DNA from: Candidatus Nitrosopumilus sp.
Lineage (GTDB): Archaea > Thermoproteota > Nitrososphaeria > Nitrososphaerales > Nitrosopumilaceae
Reading direction: 5' to 3'
DNA: 55,384 nt
Assembly (NCBI GenBank): GCA_014384555.1
Contig: JACNFR010000040.1
Coordinates: 1 to 55,384, forward strand
Under the pieces are notes generated by a model. That model saw only the letters and a program-made list of their open reading frames with translations. It made no database searches and was not told the DNA's origin. Below are positions 19,047-26,782 of this stretch, piece after piece. Numbering within the stretch: the first letter of the stretch is position 1; each line of letters opens with the position of its first letter. Made by a program: the position numbers and the translations under genes.

Positions 19047-20342
19047 TTATTGTAATTTGAACCTAGGATTTTTCCAAATTTTATAGAAAATTGTCCCAAT
19101 TCCTATTATTATAATTCCTACAAGAATTATTTCAATTTCAAATTGTAATGCCATGTAAACTGTTGTACCAAATCCAAATAATGGTAAAATTGGAAATTTC
19201 CCAATATTGATTGGAACTCTAAATGGTCTTTCTAAAACTGGTTCTGTGTAACGTAAAACTATAACTGCCAAATTGATTGCCGCAAAAGTAATGACTATGG
19301 CAAAAACTACAATGTTAGCTATAATTACAATATCTCCTACAAAAGTAAATCCTACTGAAGTAATCAAAATAACAATTACCGCAATCCATGGAGTTTTAGT
19401 TTTAGGATGAATTTTGCCCAAGAACTGTGGCAATGAATTACTTTTTGCCATTCCATATAGAATTCGTGCACCTGCTACAAGTGTAATTAGAACAGTACTT
19501 GCTGTAGCAAATAATGCAATTATAGATAGTGTAATACTTCCATTAGTGCCTAAAACTTTATGCGCAACATCAGCAAGTGGAGCAGATGAATTTGCCAATT
19601 CTTGCCAATTTAAAATTTTTACAACGGATAATGAAACCAGAATGTAAATTACTCCAGTAATGACAATCGATAACATAATAGCTCTTGGAATTGTCTTTTG
19701 AGGTCTTCTTACTTCTTCAGCTACATTTGCCATATCTTCAAAACCAATAAAGGCAAAGAAAATTAGAATAAATGCAAGAATTATTCCTGAAAATCCATTT
19801 GGCGCTTCAAAATAATCAATTGATTCTACTGGTTCAACAATAAAACCAAGAAAAATAATTAATGCTAATCCTCCAATAGTAATTATTGCAAAAATAGTAT
19901 TTGCCCATGTAGATTCTTTGATTCCTATAAAATTCACGACAGATAAAATTGCGATTAGAAGAATTGCTCCAATAGTAATTGGAAGTTCTATAAACTGAGT
20001 TAGATAGCCCCCAAATCCTAAAGATACAGTAGCAGCAACTATAATGGATGTTATTGCTGTTAGCCATCCAATTATAAAACCAAAAAAATTATTTTTGAAT
20101 GCATTTTTCACAAAAGTATATTCTGCTGCTGCTTTTGGATATAATGCTGAAAGTTCAGAGTAACTTAATCCAGCAAATATTGCAACAATTGCACCTAACA
20201 AAAAAGAAATCCACATAGAATTTCCTGCAAAACCTGCTGCTTCACCTATTAAGACATAGATACCAGCACCAAGAATTAATCCAACACCATACATTGTAAG
20301 ATGAAAAAGTCCCATGTGGCGCTTTAACTCAGACATTTTCAA
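19047..20342 (-). CDS. APC-superfamily amino acid permease
   Basis: The 431-residue protein has about 12 membrane helices and begins with the APC signature: GLFHLTMYGVGLILGAGIYVLIGEAAG at residues 11-37, which includes the GxG(I/V) substrate-backbone site. FIGFEDMANVAEE in the middle is the conserved TM6 region of cationic and neutral amino acid transporters. It should import or exchange an amino acid or polyamine; specificity is not readable. It lies six bases downstream of the VIT1-like gene and may share its transcript with that gene and the antiporter remnant. Confidence 0.9.
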   Translation of the reverse strand: MKMSELKRHMGLFHLTMYGVGLILGAGIYVLIGEAAGFAGNSMWISFLLGAIVAIFAGLSYSELSALYPKAAAEYTFVKNAFKNNFFGFIIGWLTAITSIIVAATVSLGFGGYLTQFIELPITIGAILLIAILSVVNFIGIKESTWANTIFAIITIGGLALIIFLGFIVEPVESIDYFEAPNGFSGIILAFILIFFAFIGFEDMANVAEEVRRPQKTIPRAIMLSIVITGVIYILVSLSVVKILNWQELANSSAPLADVAHKVLGTNGSITLSIIALFATASTVLITLVAGARILYGMAKSNSLPQFLGKIHPKTKTPWIAVIVILITSVGFTFVGDIVIIANIVVFAIVITFAAINLAVIVLRYTEPVLERPFRVPINIGKFPILPLFGFGTTVYMALQFEIEIILVGIIIIGIGTIFYKIWKNPRFKLQ

Positions 20343-20348
20343 CTAATC

Positions 20349-21032
20349 CTAAAAAATTAAAAGATTTAATCCATATCCAACAAAATATGCAACTAATGCG
20401 GCAATTCCACCAATGATCAATGTATTAACTCCTGAACGTACCATTGATTTTTTCACAATTTTTCCTTTTATCATTCCAACAAGGAAAAATGCTGCACATA
20501 CAGATACAATAGAATACATAAAAGCTTCAGAATTTAATTCGATTCCTATTATCATAAAAACCATAAATGGAATTAATGGAATTAGCCCTACAATATTAAA
20601 ACCTACAAATGTACTTACAGAGCTATCTATAGGATTTTTTTCATCTTCGATTAATCCTAATTCTTCTTTCATCATCGTATCTATCCAAACTTTTCTCTTT
20701 GATGTAATAATTCGTACAACATCTTCTAATAATTCATCTTTGAATCCTTTTTCTTTGTAAATATCTCTGATTTCATCCCTTTCTTGCTCTTCCAAGTTAT
20801 CGATTTCCCATTCTTCTTGCCTTCTTTTCATTTCTACATACTCGTTTCTGGCCTTTGATGCTTGATAATTTGCAGCAGCCATAGAAAATCCATCTGCAAA
20901 CAAATTTGCAAATCCCAAAATCAAGATTATACCAGAAGGCAATGATGCACCCATTACCCCTGCAACAATAGCAAAAGTTGTAACTGCACCATCTATAGAA
21001 CCATAAATAAAATCATCAAAATGCCATTTCAT
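20349..21032 (-). CDS. VIT1/CCC1-family iron/manganese transporter
   Basis: The 227-residue protein matches the vacuolar iron transporter family. TM1 carries YGSIDGAVTTFAIVAG, TM2 has GFANLFADGFSMAAANY, a charged helical metal-binding domain of about 75 residues (60-135, rich in Glu and Met) follows, and three more helices end the protein. The Asp and Glu/Met positions in TM1 and the helical domain are the family's metal path. In a cell without vacuoles it would export or buffer Fe or Mn. The adjacent permease gene is downstream by six bases. Confidence 0.88.
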   Translation of the reverse strand: MKWHFDDFIYGSIDGAVTTFAIVAGVMGASLPSGIILILGFANLFADGFSMAAANYQASKARNEYVEMKRRQEEWEIDNLEEQERDEIRDIYKEKGFKDELLEDVVRIITSKRKVWIDTMMKEELGLIEDEKNPIDSSVSTFVGFNIVGLIPLIPFMVFMIIGIELNSEAFMYSIVSVCAAFFLVGMIKGKIVKKSMVRSGVNTLIIGGIAALVAYFVGYGLNLLIF

Positions 21033-21079
21033 AATTGTAATTCTTTTTCATTCATTACTTTAATGCGTTTTTAAAATTA

Positions 21080-21907
21080 TTATTTTGCAATTGCTTTTGT
21101 AATGTCTGTTTTACTAATTATCCCTGCAATTGACTCATTTCCATCTAATACTACCAAACCACTAACATTATTTTCTAAAATCAGTTTACATGCATCTGAT
21201 AAACTTTGATTGAATTTGATAGTGATTAATCCCTTAGTCATAACTTCTCTAGCTAGTGAAATGTTTCCAAATCCTTCTTTTGATAGAAATCCCTTCCTGA
21301 TTTGATCTGATATTCCATACCCTGAATCATCTTCTTCACTTCCAAGCTCATTTGCAATTCTGAATAAATCTCTAAATGATATTATTCCAACTGGTTCTTC
21401 ATTTTGATTTTTCACAATCAATCTAGAAACTTTCTTTTCTAACATTTTGCGTATAACCTTGTATAACGGTGCAGCAGTATGAGTAAATTCATATTCATGA
21501 GTCATAAAATCTACAACTTTATTTTCATCAGTAATATTTTCAGCATAGTAACTTACAAGATCACTTTTTGTAAAAATTGTTTTCACTTGTTCTTTTTCAC
21601 CAATAGCTAATGAACTAATATTTTTTTCAACCATTATTTTTGCTGAGTTTTTAGGAGTGATTTCTTGATTTACAAATTCAATTGGTTTCATTATTTTTAC
21701 AATAGGAATTTCATCTAGTCCTTGTCTTGTAGTCTCTGAAAACAAAAATAATCCAATATCTTTTTCAGTGATTATTCCAACATGTTTTCCATTATCTACA
21801 ACAACTAATCTGCTAATTTTTGTGTCTAATAGCATTTTAATTGCATCAGAAATTGTTGAATTTTTAATAATTGAAATTGGTTTTTTTGAAATATCAATAA
21901 TTGACAA
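21080..21907 (-). CDS. Four-CBS-domain protein
   Basis: The 275-residue soluble protein consists of four CBS motifs, at about 8-60, 75-128, 135-190 and 213-270, which pair into two Bateman modules. Repeats of LVVVDNGKHVGIITEKDI and LVVLDGNESIAGIISKTDI type mark each second strand and helix. Such proteins bind adenine nucleotides or SAM and sense energy state. Stand-alone forms usually regulate a partner; the neighbours (VIT1 transporter, UspA) offer candidates only. It is divergent from uspA. Confidence 0.9.
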   Translation of the reverse strand: MSIIDISKKPISIIKNSTISDAIKMLLDTKISRLVVVDNGKHVGIITEKDIGLFLFSETTRQGLDEIPIVKIMKPIEFVNQEITPKNSAKIMVEKNISSLAIGEKEQVKTIFTKSDLVSYYAENITDENKVVDFMTHEYEFTHTAAPLYKVIRKMLEKKVSRLIVKNQNEEPVGIISFRDLFRIANELGSEEDDSGYGISDQIRKGFLSKEGFGNISLAREVMTKGLITIKFNQSLSDACKLILENNVSGLVVLDGNESIAGIISKTDITKAIAK

Positions 21908-22030
21908 TTTTTGATTTGATTGATTTTTTCTATAAAAACAGAAGATATAATTTCCAATTTTGATTACAATTAGGTTTTCAACTTTGGAAATCAGTGGTCA
22001 TTTTATATTAAAATAATAATATGTTGATAC

Positions 22031-22453
22031 ATGGCTAAATTTCAAAAAATTCTAGTCCCTCTTGACGGTTCTGCAAATGCTACTCGTGGTTTAGATAGAG
22101 CAATTGAAATTGCAAAAGGTAGTAATGCTGAAATCACTGGATTTTATGTATTTCATTTGCCAGTAGCAGCAGGAATCAAATACACAGCAAAAATGAAAGA
22201 AGAAGCACAAAGAAAAGCTGTCAAAGCTATTGGTCCTGCAATGAATAAAACTCAGAAAGCTGGTGCAACTTTCAAATACAAAACTGGTGGTGGAAATACT
22301 GGTTCTGAAATTGTCAAATTTGCAAAGAATGGAAAATTTGACATGATTGTAATTGGTGCTAGAGGATTAGGTGGTGCAAAAGAAGCATTTCTTGGAAGCA
22401 CATCCAATTATGTGATGCACAAAACAAATGTCCCAGTATTGGTAGTCAAATAG
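22031..22453 (+). CDS. Universal stress protein A family
   Basis: The 140-residue protein is a single UspA domain. It opens FQKILVPLDGSANA and carries the ATP-binding signature GARGLGG...GSTS at about 109-126 (the Gx2Gx9GS/T pattern), so it probably binds ATP. Archaeal UspA copies are numerous and their roles differ. It has its own promoter region facing the CBS gene. Confidence 0.92.
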   Translation: MAKFQKILVPLDGSANATRGLDRAIEIAKGSNAEITGFYVFHLPVAAGIKYTAKMKEEAQRKAVKAIGPAMNKTQKAGATFKYKTGGGNTGSEIVKFAKNGKFDMIVIGARGLGGAKEAFLGSTSNYVMHKTNVPVLVVK

Positions 22454-22551
22454 TTCAATCTGAACTTTTTTCAATTTTTCCATATCCTTGATATTCTATG
22501 TGTAATAACCTACAAGTATAGGAATTTGAAAAAATAACTTTGGTGTAGATT

Positions 22552-23703
22552 ATGGTGGAAAGTAATTATGATGTTTTAGGAATTATTGAGGGTTCAACAG
22601 AGAAAGAAATTCGTGATGCTTTTAGACGATTAGCTCTTCAATTTCACTCAGATCGTGGAGGTGAAAATGAACAATTTATAAAAATAAAACAAGCATATGA
22701 TGATCTAAAAATTGGTAAAAAATATCCAGAAACAGATTATGAAAAATTAAAAAATTCCAAAGTATATTCAAGTGAGTCTGAAGCTGATGTAAGAAGAAAA
22801 AATCAGATTTTAGGTCAAGAACTATTCAAAGAAATGAAAACTGCTGAAGAATGGGCCTCTGCTTTGAATGATTCAAACACAACTGCATCTAGATTGTTTG
22901 GATCAAAAACTCTTGGAGAAATTGAATTAGAACGAAAGGCTAACGGTGCTTTATCAATTAAGGGAAATTTTATGGCAGGAAGTTTTTCTTACGATGGACC
23001 GATAATTATGCAAGGAAGTATTACTAGTCCATCATGGACACAAGAATTTCAAACAAATATTCATCTAACTAGTGGTGATTTTAAATTTATTAATCCATTA
23101 GAAAATAAATACAAAATTGATAATGGTGCAAAAATTACTGTAGATAATGGAAATGTAGTTGTTGGAAATGTTTATGGTAGAAAATTTCGAGTTGAAGATC
23201 CTATACGTGTAGGTGTTTTCCAAATTCAAGAGCATAGAACACACATTTCAGCTCCAAATGGAAAAATCATTGCAGAAAATCTTACAAATACTGTTTTAGT
23301 TGAAGCAGATTCTGTAATAGTTTTGAATGTTGAAGATGATGTAATAATATCTGCAAGAGAAATTTTATTTTATGGAGGAAAATTAACTTATGATTCTGAA
23401 ATTAAACTAAAAAAAGGTGGAACACTACGATTCTTTGAAAATTTTTCTATTCAGGGTTTAAGTGGAGATGCAATAATCAAACTTGAAAATGGTAAAAAAA
23501 TCAGATTATTTGATCTTAAAACGAAAAAAATTAAAGATTTAGCAGATGAATTTGTACCTAACAAAGAAAATTACAATAAGGATGCTACACTAGTTGGACA
23601 TGGATTTACTATAACATATGCAATGTTGGATAATCTTTCATTGAAACCAACTAAAAAACAAAAACAGAGTTGGGCCTCAAAATTTGGATTTTCTAAAAAA
23701 TAA
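22552..23703 (+). CDS. J-domain protein with C-terminal beta-solenoid (bactofilin-like) domain
   Basis: Residues 4-60 form a J domain (YDVLGIIEGSTEKEIRDAF), but the HPD tripeptide needed to stimulate Hsp70 is HSD at 32-34. After a charged linker, residues about 120-330 are repeated short beta strands (for example GNVVVGNVYGRKF and KIIAENLTN) resembling polymer-forming or bactofilin-like solenoids. No zinc-binding CxxCxG repeats are present, so it is not DnaJ. It is a separate transcription unit ahead of the P-II homologue. This architecture is one I do not recognise as described. Confidence 0.75.
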   Translation: MVESNYDVLGIIEGSTEKEIRDAFRRLALQFHSDRGGENEQFIKIKQAYDDLKIGKKYPETDYEKLKNSKVYSSESEADVRRKNQILGQELFKEMKTAEEWASALNDSNTTASRLFGSKTLGEIELERKANGALSIKGNFMAGSFSYDGPIIMQGSITSPSWTQEFQTNIHLTSGDFKFINPLENKYKIDNGAKITVDNGNVVVGNVYGRKFRVEDPIRVGVFQIQEHRTHISAPNGKIIAENLTNTVLVEADSVIVLNVEDDVIISAREILFYGGKLTYDSEIKLKKGGTLRFFENFSIQGLSGDAIIKLENGKKIRLFDLKTKKIKDLADEFVPNKENYNKDATLVGHGFTITYAMLDNLSLKPTKKQKQSWASKFGFSKK

Positions 23704-23725
23704 TTGGATTCAATAATCAATTTTA

Positions 23726-23749
23726 GTCATGATAATGACCATTTGTCAT
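23726..23749 (+). promoter_or_regulatory. Three alternating GTCAT half-sites before the extended P-II gene
   Basis: GTCAT at 23726, ATGAC at 23735 and GTCAT at 23745 form two overlapping perfect inverted repeats with spacers of four and five bases, so half-sites repeat about every helical turn. A TATA-like CATAAATATG overlaps the last one, about 25 bases before the ATG at 23778. The position suits a transcription factor that competes with or recruits TBP. Confidence 0.5.
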
Positions 23750-23777
23750 AAATATGCCTCTTTTTTGAAAATCATTT

Positions 23778-24359
23778 ATGAAAAAGATAGAGGCTGTAAT
23801 TAAGAGGAAAAATTTTCCTACAATTAAAACTAGTTTGAATGCTGTAGGGACATACATTATTGATAAACGAAATTTAGATGATAGTAATATTTACGATGAA
23901 TCACAAGGTTCTCGTGCTGGTTCTACTGGATTAAAGTCAGTACCACTTGCAAAAATCGAATTGGTAGTTCCAGATAAGGATGCAAGAAAAGTGGTAGAAA
24001 TGATTTCAAAAAATTCTGGTTTGTCATCAAATCATGGAGGTAAAATTTTTGTTTCTGAAATGGAAGAAGTTGTTGACATGGAAACACTTGATGGAAAACA
24101 AGATCTTGAAATAATTTTAGACAAAAATCAGGAATCAAAACCATTACCAAAGCGTAGTAGATTTGTTCCGTTACAAAAATTCACCTTACATAAACTACAA
24201 GAAACATATGAAGAAAACAAAGAAACTCTTCGAAATGATTACCGAATAAAATCATTTAGTGATTTTGTAAATTACTGTATTATGAAATCACTTCCAACTT
24301 TAGAAAAACAATTAAAAAATCCCACAATTGTCTACGAAAACAATTTTGGTGATTTTTAA
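23778..24359 (+). CDS. P-II-like protein with an added C-terminal domain
   Basis: Residues 1-100 follow a P-II (GlnB/GlnK) fold: MKKIEAVIKR first strand, SLNAVGTYII, a changed T-loop region (GSRAGSTGLKSVPLAKIELVV) and GKIFVSEMEEVVDM for the last strand. The T-loop tyrosine of classic uridylylated P-II is absent. Residues about 105-193 form an extra, mostly helical domain (PLQKFTLHKLQETYEENKETL..) not found in normal P-II. It is transcribed toward an ordinary P-II gene and lies 670 bases from the amt start, which suggests nitrogen regulation. The role of the extension is unknown. Confidence 0.75.
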   Translation: MKKIEAVIKRKNFPTIKTSLNAVGTYIIDKRNLDDSNIYDESQGSRAGSTGLKSVPLAKIELVVPDKDARKVVEMISKNSGLSSNHGGKIFVSEMEEVVDMETLDGKQDLEIILDKNQESKPLPKRSRFVPLQKFTLHKLQETYEENKETLRNDYRIKSFSDFVNYCIMKSLPTLEKQLKNPTIVYENNFGDF

Positions 24360-24448
24360 TAATAGCCATTAAACAAAGCTAATCCTACTAATGTCATACC
24401 TACTGCTGCAAGTATTAATTTTGCAATAAAAATTCTGGATATTTTCAT
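24356..24448 (-). CDS. 30-residue single-helix membrane microprotein
   Basis: The short frame encodes MKISRIFIAKLILAAVGMT plus eleven further residues: a basic N terminus, then one hydrophobic helix of about 20 residues. The ATG overlaps the stop of the preceding 42-residue gene as ATGA, the same coupling seen in many real gene pairs here, which is the main support for it. It is third in the P-II transcript (glnK-type, 42 aa, 30 aa) and overlaps the convergent extended P-II stop by four bases. Confidence 0.6.
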   Translation of the reverse strand: MKISRIFIAKLILAAVGMTLVGLALFNGYY

Positions 24449-24573
24449 ATAGCTAAACCAACAATTAGTGGCACAACTATAACTCCAACTATTACTGCTA
24501 TTTTGAGATAATCTTTACCGTGAAGTGGTTGCATCTTTTCTCTATGAAATAACTTACTTTTACGTAAATTCAT
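24445..24573 (-). CDS. 42-residue single-helix membrane microprotein
   Basis: The frame begins MNLRKSKLFHREKMQPLHGK, a basic amphipathic leader, then a helix (KIAVIVGVIVVPLIVGLAI) that spans a membrane, with no residues after it. It starts eight bases after the P-II stop and ends overlapping the next microprotein's ATG. It sits inside an ammonium-transport locus, so it could be a small subunit or regulator of the Amt or P-II complex; that is inference from position. Confidence 0.6.
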   Translation of the reverse strand: MNLRKSKLFHREKMQPLHGKDYLKIAVIVGVIVVPLIVGLAI

Positions 24574-24581
24574 AATCTTTC

Positions 24582-24911
24582 TTAGATCGTACTTTCCCCT
24601 TCAGCGTCAGTTGAAATATCTATTGCACGTAAAATTTGTGAAACAAAAATTTTACCAACTCTGCCATTATCTTTGATGATTCCTATGATTTCATCTTCTC
24701 TTGTATCTGGAATTATTACCTCTAAATGATATTTATCGTTAAATTGTGGCACAAAAATCTCACTTCCTTTTGATGCGTGAATTTCAGGACCTGGTCTCTT
24801 TCCTCTTCCTCTAACTTTGGAAACTGTGAGGCCACCAATTCCTACTTCTTTTAATCCCTCACTGATTGCCATGACATCGTTTTCGCCAAGTATTACTTCT
24901 ATTTTGAGCAT
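24582..24911 (-). CDS. P-II nitrogen regulatory protein (GlnK/GlnB)
   Basis: From the ATG at 24911 (MLKIEVILGENDV) this is a 109-residue P-II protein; a start at 24986 adds an unlikely 25-residue leader. It has the GRGKRPGPEI turn, a T-loop KGSEIFVPQFNDK without the classic uridylylated Tyr, LEVIIPD, and GKIFVSQILRAIDI. P-II trimers bind ATP/ADP and 2-oxoglutarate and control Amt. It is divergent from amt, with 117 bases between the starts, and is first in an apparent operon with two membrane microproteins. Confidence 0.9.
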   Translation of the reverse strand: MLKIEVILGENDVMAISEGLKEVGIGGLTVSKVRGRGKRPGPEIHASKGSEIFVPQFNDKYHLEVIIPDTREDEIIGIIKDNGRVGKIFVSQILRAIDISTDAEGESTI

Positions 24912-24953
24912 TTGATTATTATAATTTCGATTACACAAATATAATTTCTGGTT

Positions 24954-24986
24954 TTGATGACTAAATGATAACCATTTGTATATCAA
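24954..24986. promoter_or_regulatory. Shared region between P-II and amt with inverted-repeat elements
   Basis: The block ACCATTTGTATA at 24971-24982 resembles ACCATTTGTCATA upstream of the extended P-II gene (23738). TGATA at 24966-24970 and TATCA at 24981-24985 form an inverted repeat around it, and an outer pair TTGAT/ATCAA sits at 24954 and 24982. It lies about 50 bases before amt and 60 before P-II. A common regulator is plausible. Confidence 0.4.
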
Positions 24987-25028
24987 ATTTAGACATTGTT
25001 ATTAATTCTAAACAAACCATTTTTTTCA

Positions 25029-26357
25029 ATGGTACTTGATTCTGGGGATACAGCATGGATGCTCGTAGCTGGAAGTCTTGTATTGCTTATGATTCCTGCA
25101 TTAGGTCTTTTTGAATCTGGACTATTGAGGAAAAAGAATGCTGCATCAATTTTTATGCAGATCTTCTTTGGTTTGGCAATGCTGAGTGTCATGTGGTTTA
25201 TTTTCGGATTTAGTTTATCTTTTGGAGAATCTACTTTGGGATTGATTGGAGATACTGATTGGGTATTCCTTAAAGGAATTCCTGCTGATGCTCCATTGGA
25301 ACAATATGCTCCAACAATTCCTGGTATGTTGTTTGTGAAATTTCAATTAATGTTCGCAGCAATTACTCCATTACTACTTACAGGAACAATTGCTGAGAGA
25401 ATGAAGTTTAGTTCCTTTGTCATATTCATTGCTGCATGGTCTATGCTGATTTACTATCCACTTGTTCACTGGGTTTGGGGTGGTGGTTGGTTAGCACAAC
25501 TCGGTGTTGTAGACTTTGCAGGTGGTATTGTTATTCACACAAGTGTTGGTATGGCAGCGTTAGCTGCGGCATTAGTACTTGGTAGAAGAAGAAACTATGG
25601 TCCTGCCATAATGATTCCTCATAGTATTCCACTAGCTGTACTTGGTTCTTCCTTGTTATGGCTTGGTTGGTTTGGATTTAATGCCGGTAGTGCACTTTCT
25701 GCCTCTGGTGGAGTTGCAGGTAACACTGTAATCGTAACTCACATGGCATCATCAATTTCTGCTTTAATTTGGGCTGGTCTTTCATGGATTAGAACTGGAA
25801 AACCATCAGTTGTTGCAACAATTAACGGTGCAATTGCAGGTCTTGCAGGAATTACTCCTGCATCAGGATTTGTCAGTGTTGAACATGCATTTGTAATCGG
25901 CATAGCAATAGGTGTAATATCATACTCTGGTGTTGTGTTGTTTAAAGAGAAACTAAAGATTGACGATGCACTTGATGTAAGCTCTGTTCACGGAGTTGCA
26001 GGAATTGTTGGCGCACTTGCAATAGGTATCTTTGCAAGTACTGCAATTAATCCTGGCGGTGTTGATGGATTACTATTTGGAAATCCTGATCAACTATGGA
26101 TTCAGGCTGTCGGTGTAGCTGTTGCTGCAGTAATGGGTTTTGGTGGAACTTGGATAATATTACAAATAATCAAACACCTAATTGGAATTAGAGTATCTCC
26201 AGAAGTGGAAGATGTTGGTTTGGATATTAGTGAACATGCAGAATCTGCATATTCTGATGAAGAAGAGTTTATGCTAGATATGGATGATTATACAGACAAT
26301 TTACAAGAAAAGGATGAAATACTCTTCAAAAAGAAATCAACTAGTAGTAAAAAATGA
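25029..26357 (+). CDS. amt: Ammonium transporter, Amt family
   Basis: From the ATG at 25029 this is a 442-residue protein with the eleven membrane helices of Amt. Signature segments include DTAWMLVAGSLVLLMIPALG at the N terminus, the FAGGIVIHTSVGMAAL helix with the first pore His, and DVSSVHGVAGIVGALAIGIFAS with the second. The acidic C-terminal tail (EEEFMLDMDDYTDN) is longer than in bacterial AmtB and follows the conserved ISPEVE-like cytosolic helix, a site for P-II and regulation. It is coupled by ATGA to a small cytosolic gene. It brings the substrate of ammonia oxidation and assimilation into the cell. Confidence 0.95.
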   Translation: MVLDSGDTAWMLVAGSLVLLMIPALGLFESGLLRKKNAASIFMQIFFGLAMLSVMWFIFGFSLSFGESTLGLIGDTDWVFLKGIPADAPLEQYAPTIPGMLFVKFQLMFAAITPLLLTGTIAERMKFSSFVIFIAAWSMLIYYPLVHWVWGGGWLAQLGVVDFAGGIVIHTSVGMAALAAALVLGRRRNYGPAIMIPHSIPLAVLGSSLLWLGWFGFNAGSALSASGGVAGNTVIVTHMASSISALIWAGLSWIRTGKPSVVATINGAIAGLAGITPASGFVSVEHAFVIGIAIGVISYSGVVLFKEKLKIDDALDVSSVHGVAGIVGALAIGIFASTAINPGGVDGLLFGNPDQLWIQAVGVAVAAVMGFGGTWIILQIIKHLIGIRVSPEVEDVGLDISEHAESAYSDEEEFMLDMDDYTDNLQEKDEILFKKKSTSSKK

Positions 26358-26719
26358 CCGTCAACTATGATGAATTATCAAAACAAGTTTTAGATTTAGA
26401 TCCTAAGGTTAGATTTGCCGGTGTTGCAAATAGTAAAGGAGAGATGATTGCTGGTGGACAAAAAGAAAATGTGGAAAAAATCTTAGATGGTGAAAATGTC
26501 AAAATGTCAATTCACTATGCACTACAAAAAAGGGATCTTTATACAAATTTAGCATATAAACTAGGTAAAGAACAATCATCAATAACAGAATATGCAATAG
26601 TTACCATGATTAGTATTCCAATCAATTCCAACGACTTGTTTATGATTAGTACTGAACCAAGAGCAGATTATTTTAAAATTATTGATTTTGTTCAGTCAGC
26701 ACTTAATTCTCAAAACTAG
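26354..26719 (+). CDS. Small roadblock/profilin-like cytosolic protein coupled to Amt (DUF6659-like)
   Basis: The 121-residue soluble protein has a mixed alpha/beta pattern (VRFAGVANSKGEMIAGG, then helices and ITEYAIVTMISIPINSNDLFMISTE) that resembles small roadblock or PAS-like dimers found in thaumarchaea. Its ATG overlaps the amt stop, so it is translated with the transporter. A signal-adaptor role between Amt and the next gene's cyclase is an inference. No catalytic residues are evident. Confidence 0.7.
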   Translation: MTVNYDELSKQVLDLDPKVRFAGVANSKGEMIAGGQKENVEKILDGENVKMSIHYALQKRDLYTNLAYKLGKEQSSITEYAIVTMISIPINSNDLFMISTEPRADYFKIIDFVQSALNSQN

Positions 26720-26782
26720 AATCACTGTAGGCATAATATGCTAAGAAGAGTTGATATTCAATAAAGAAAAGATAGAATAAAA

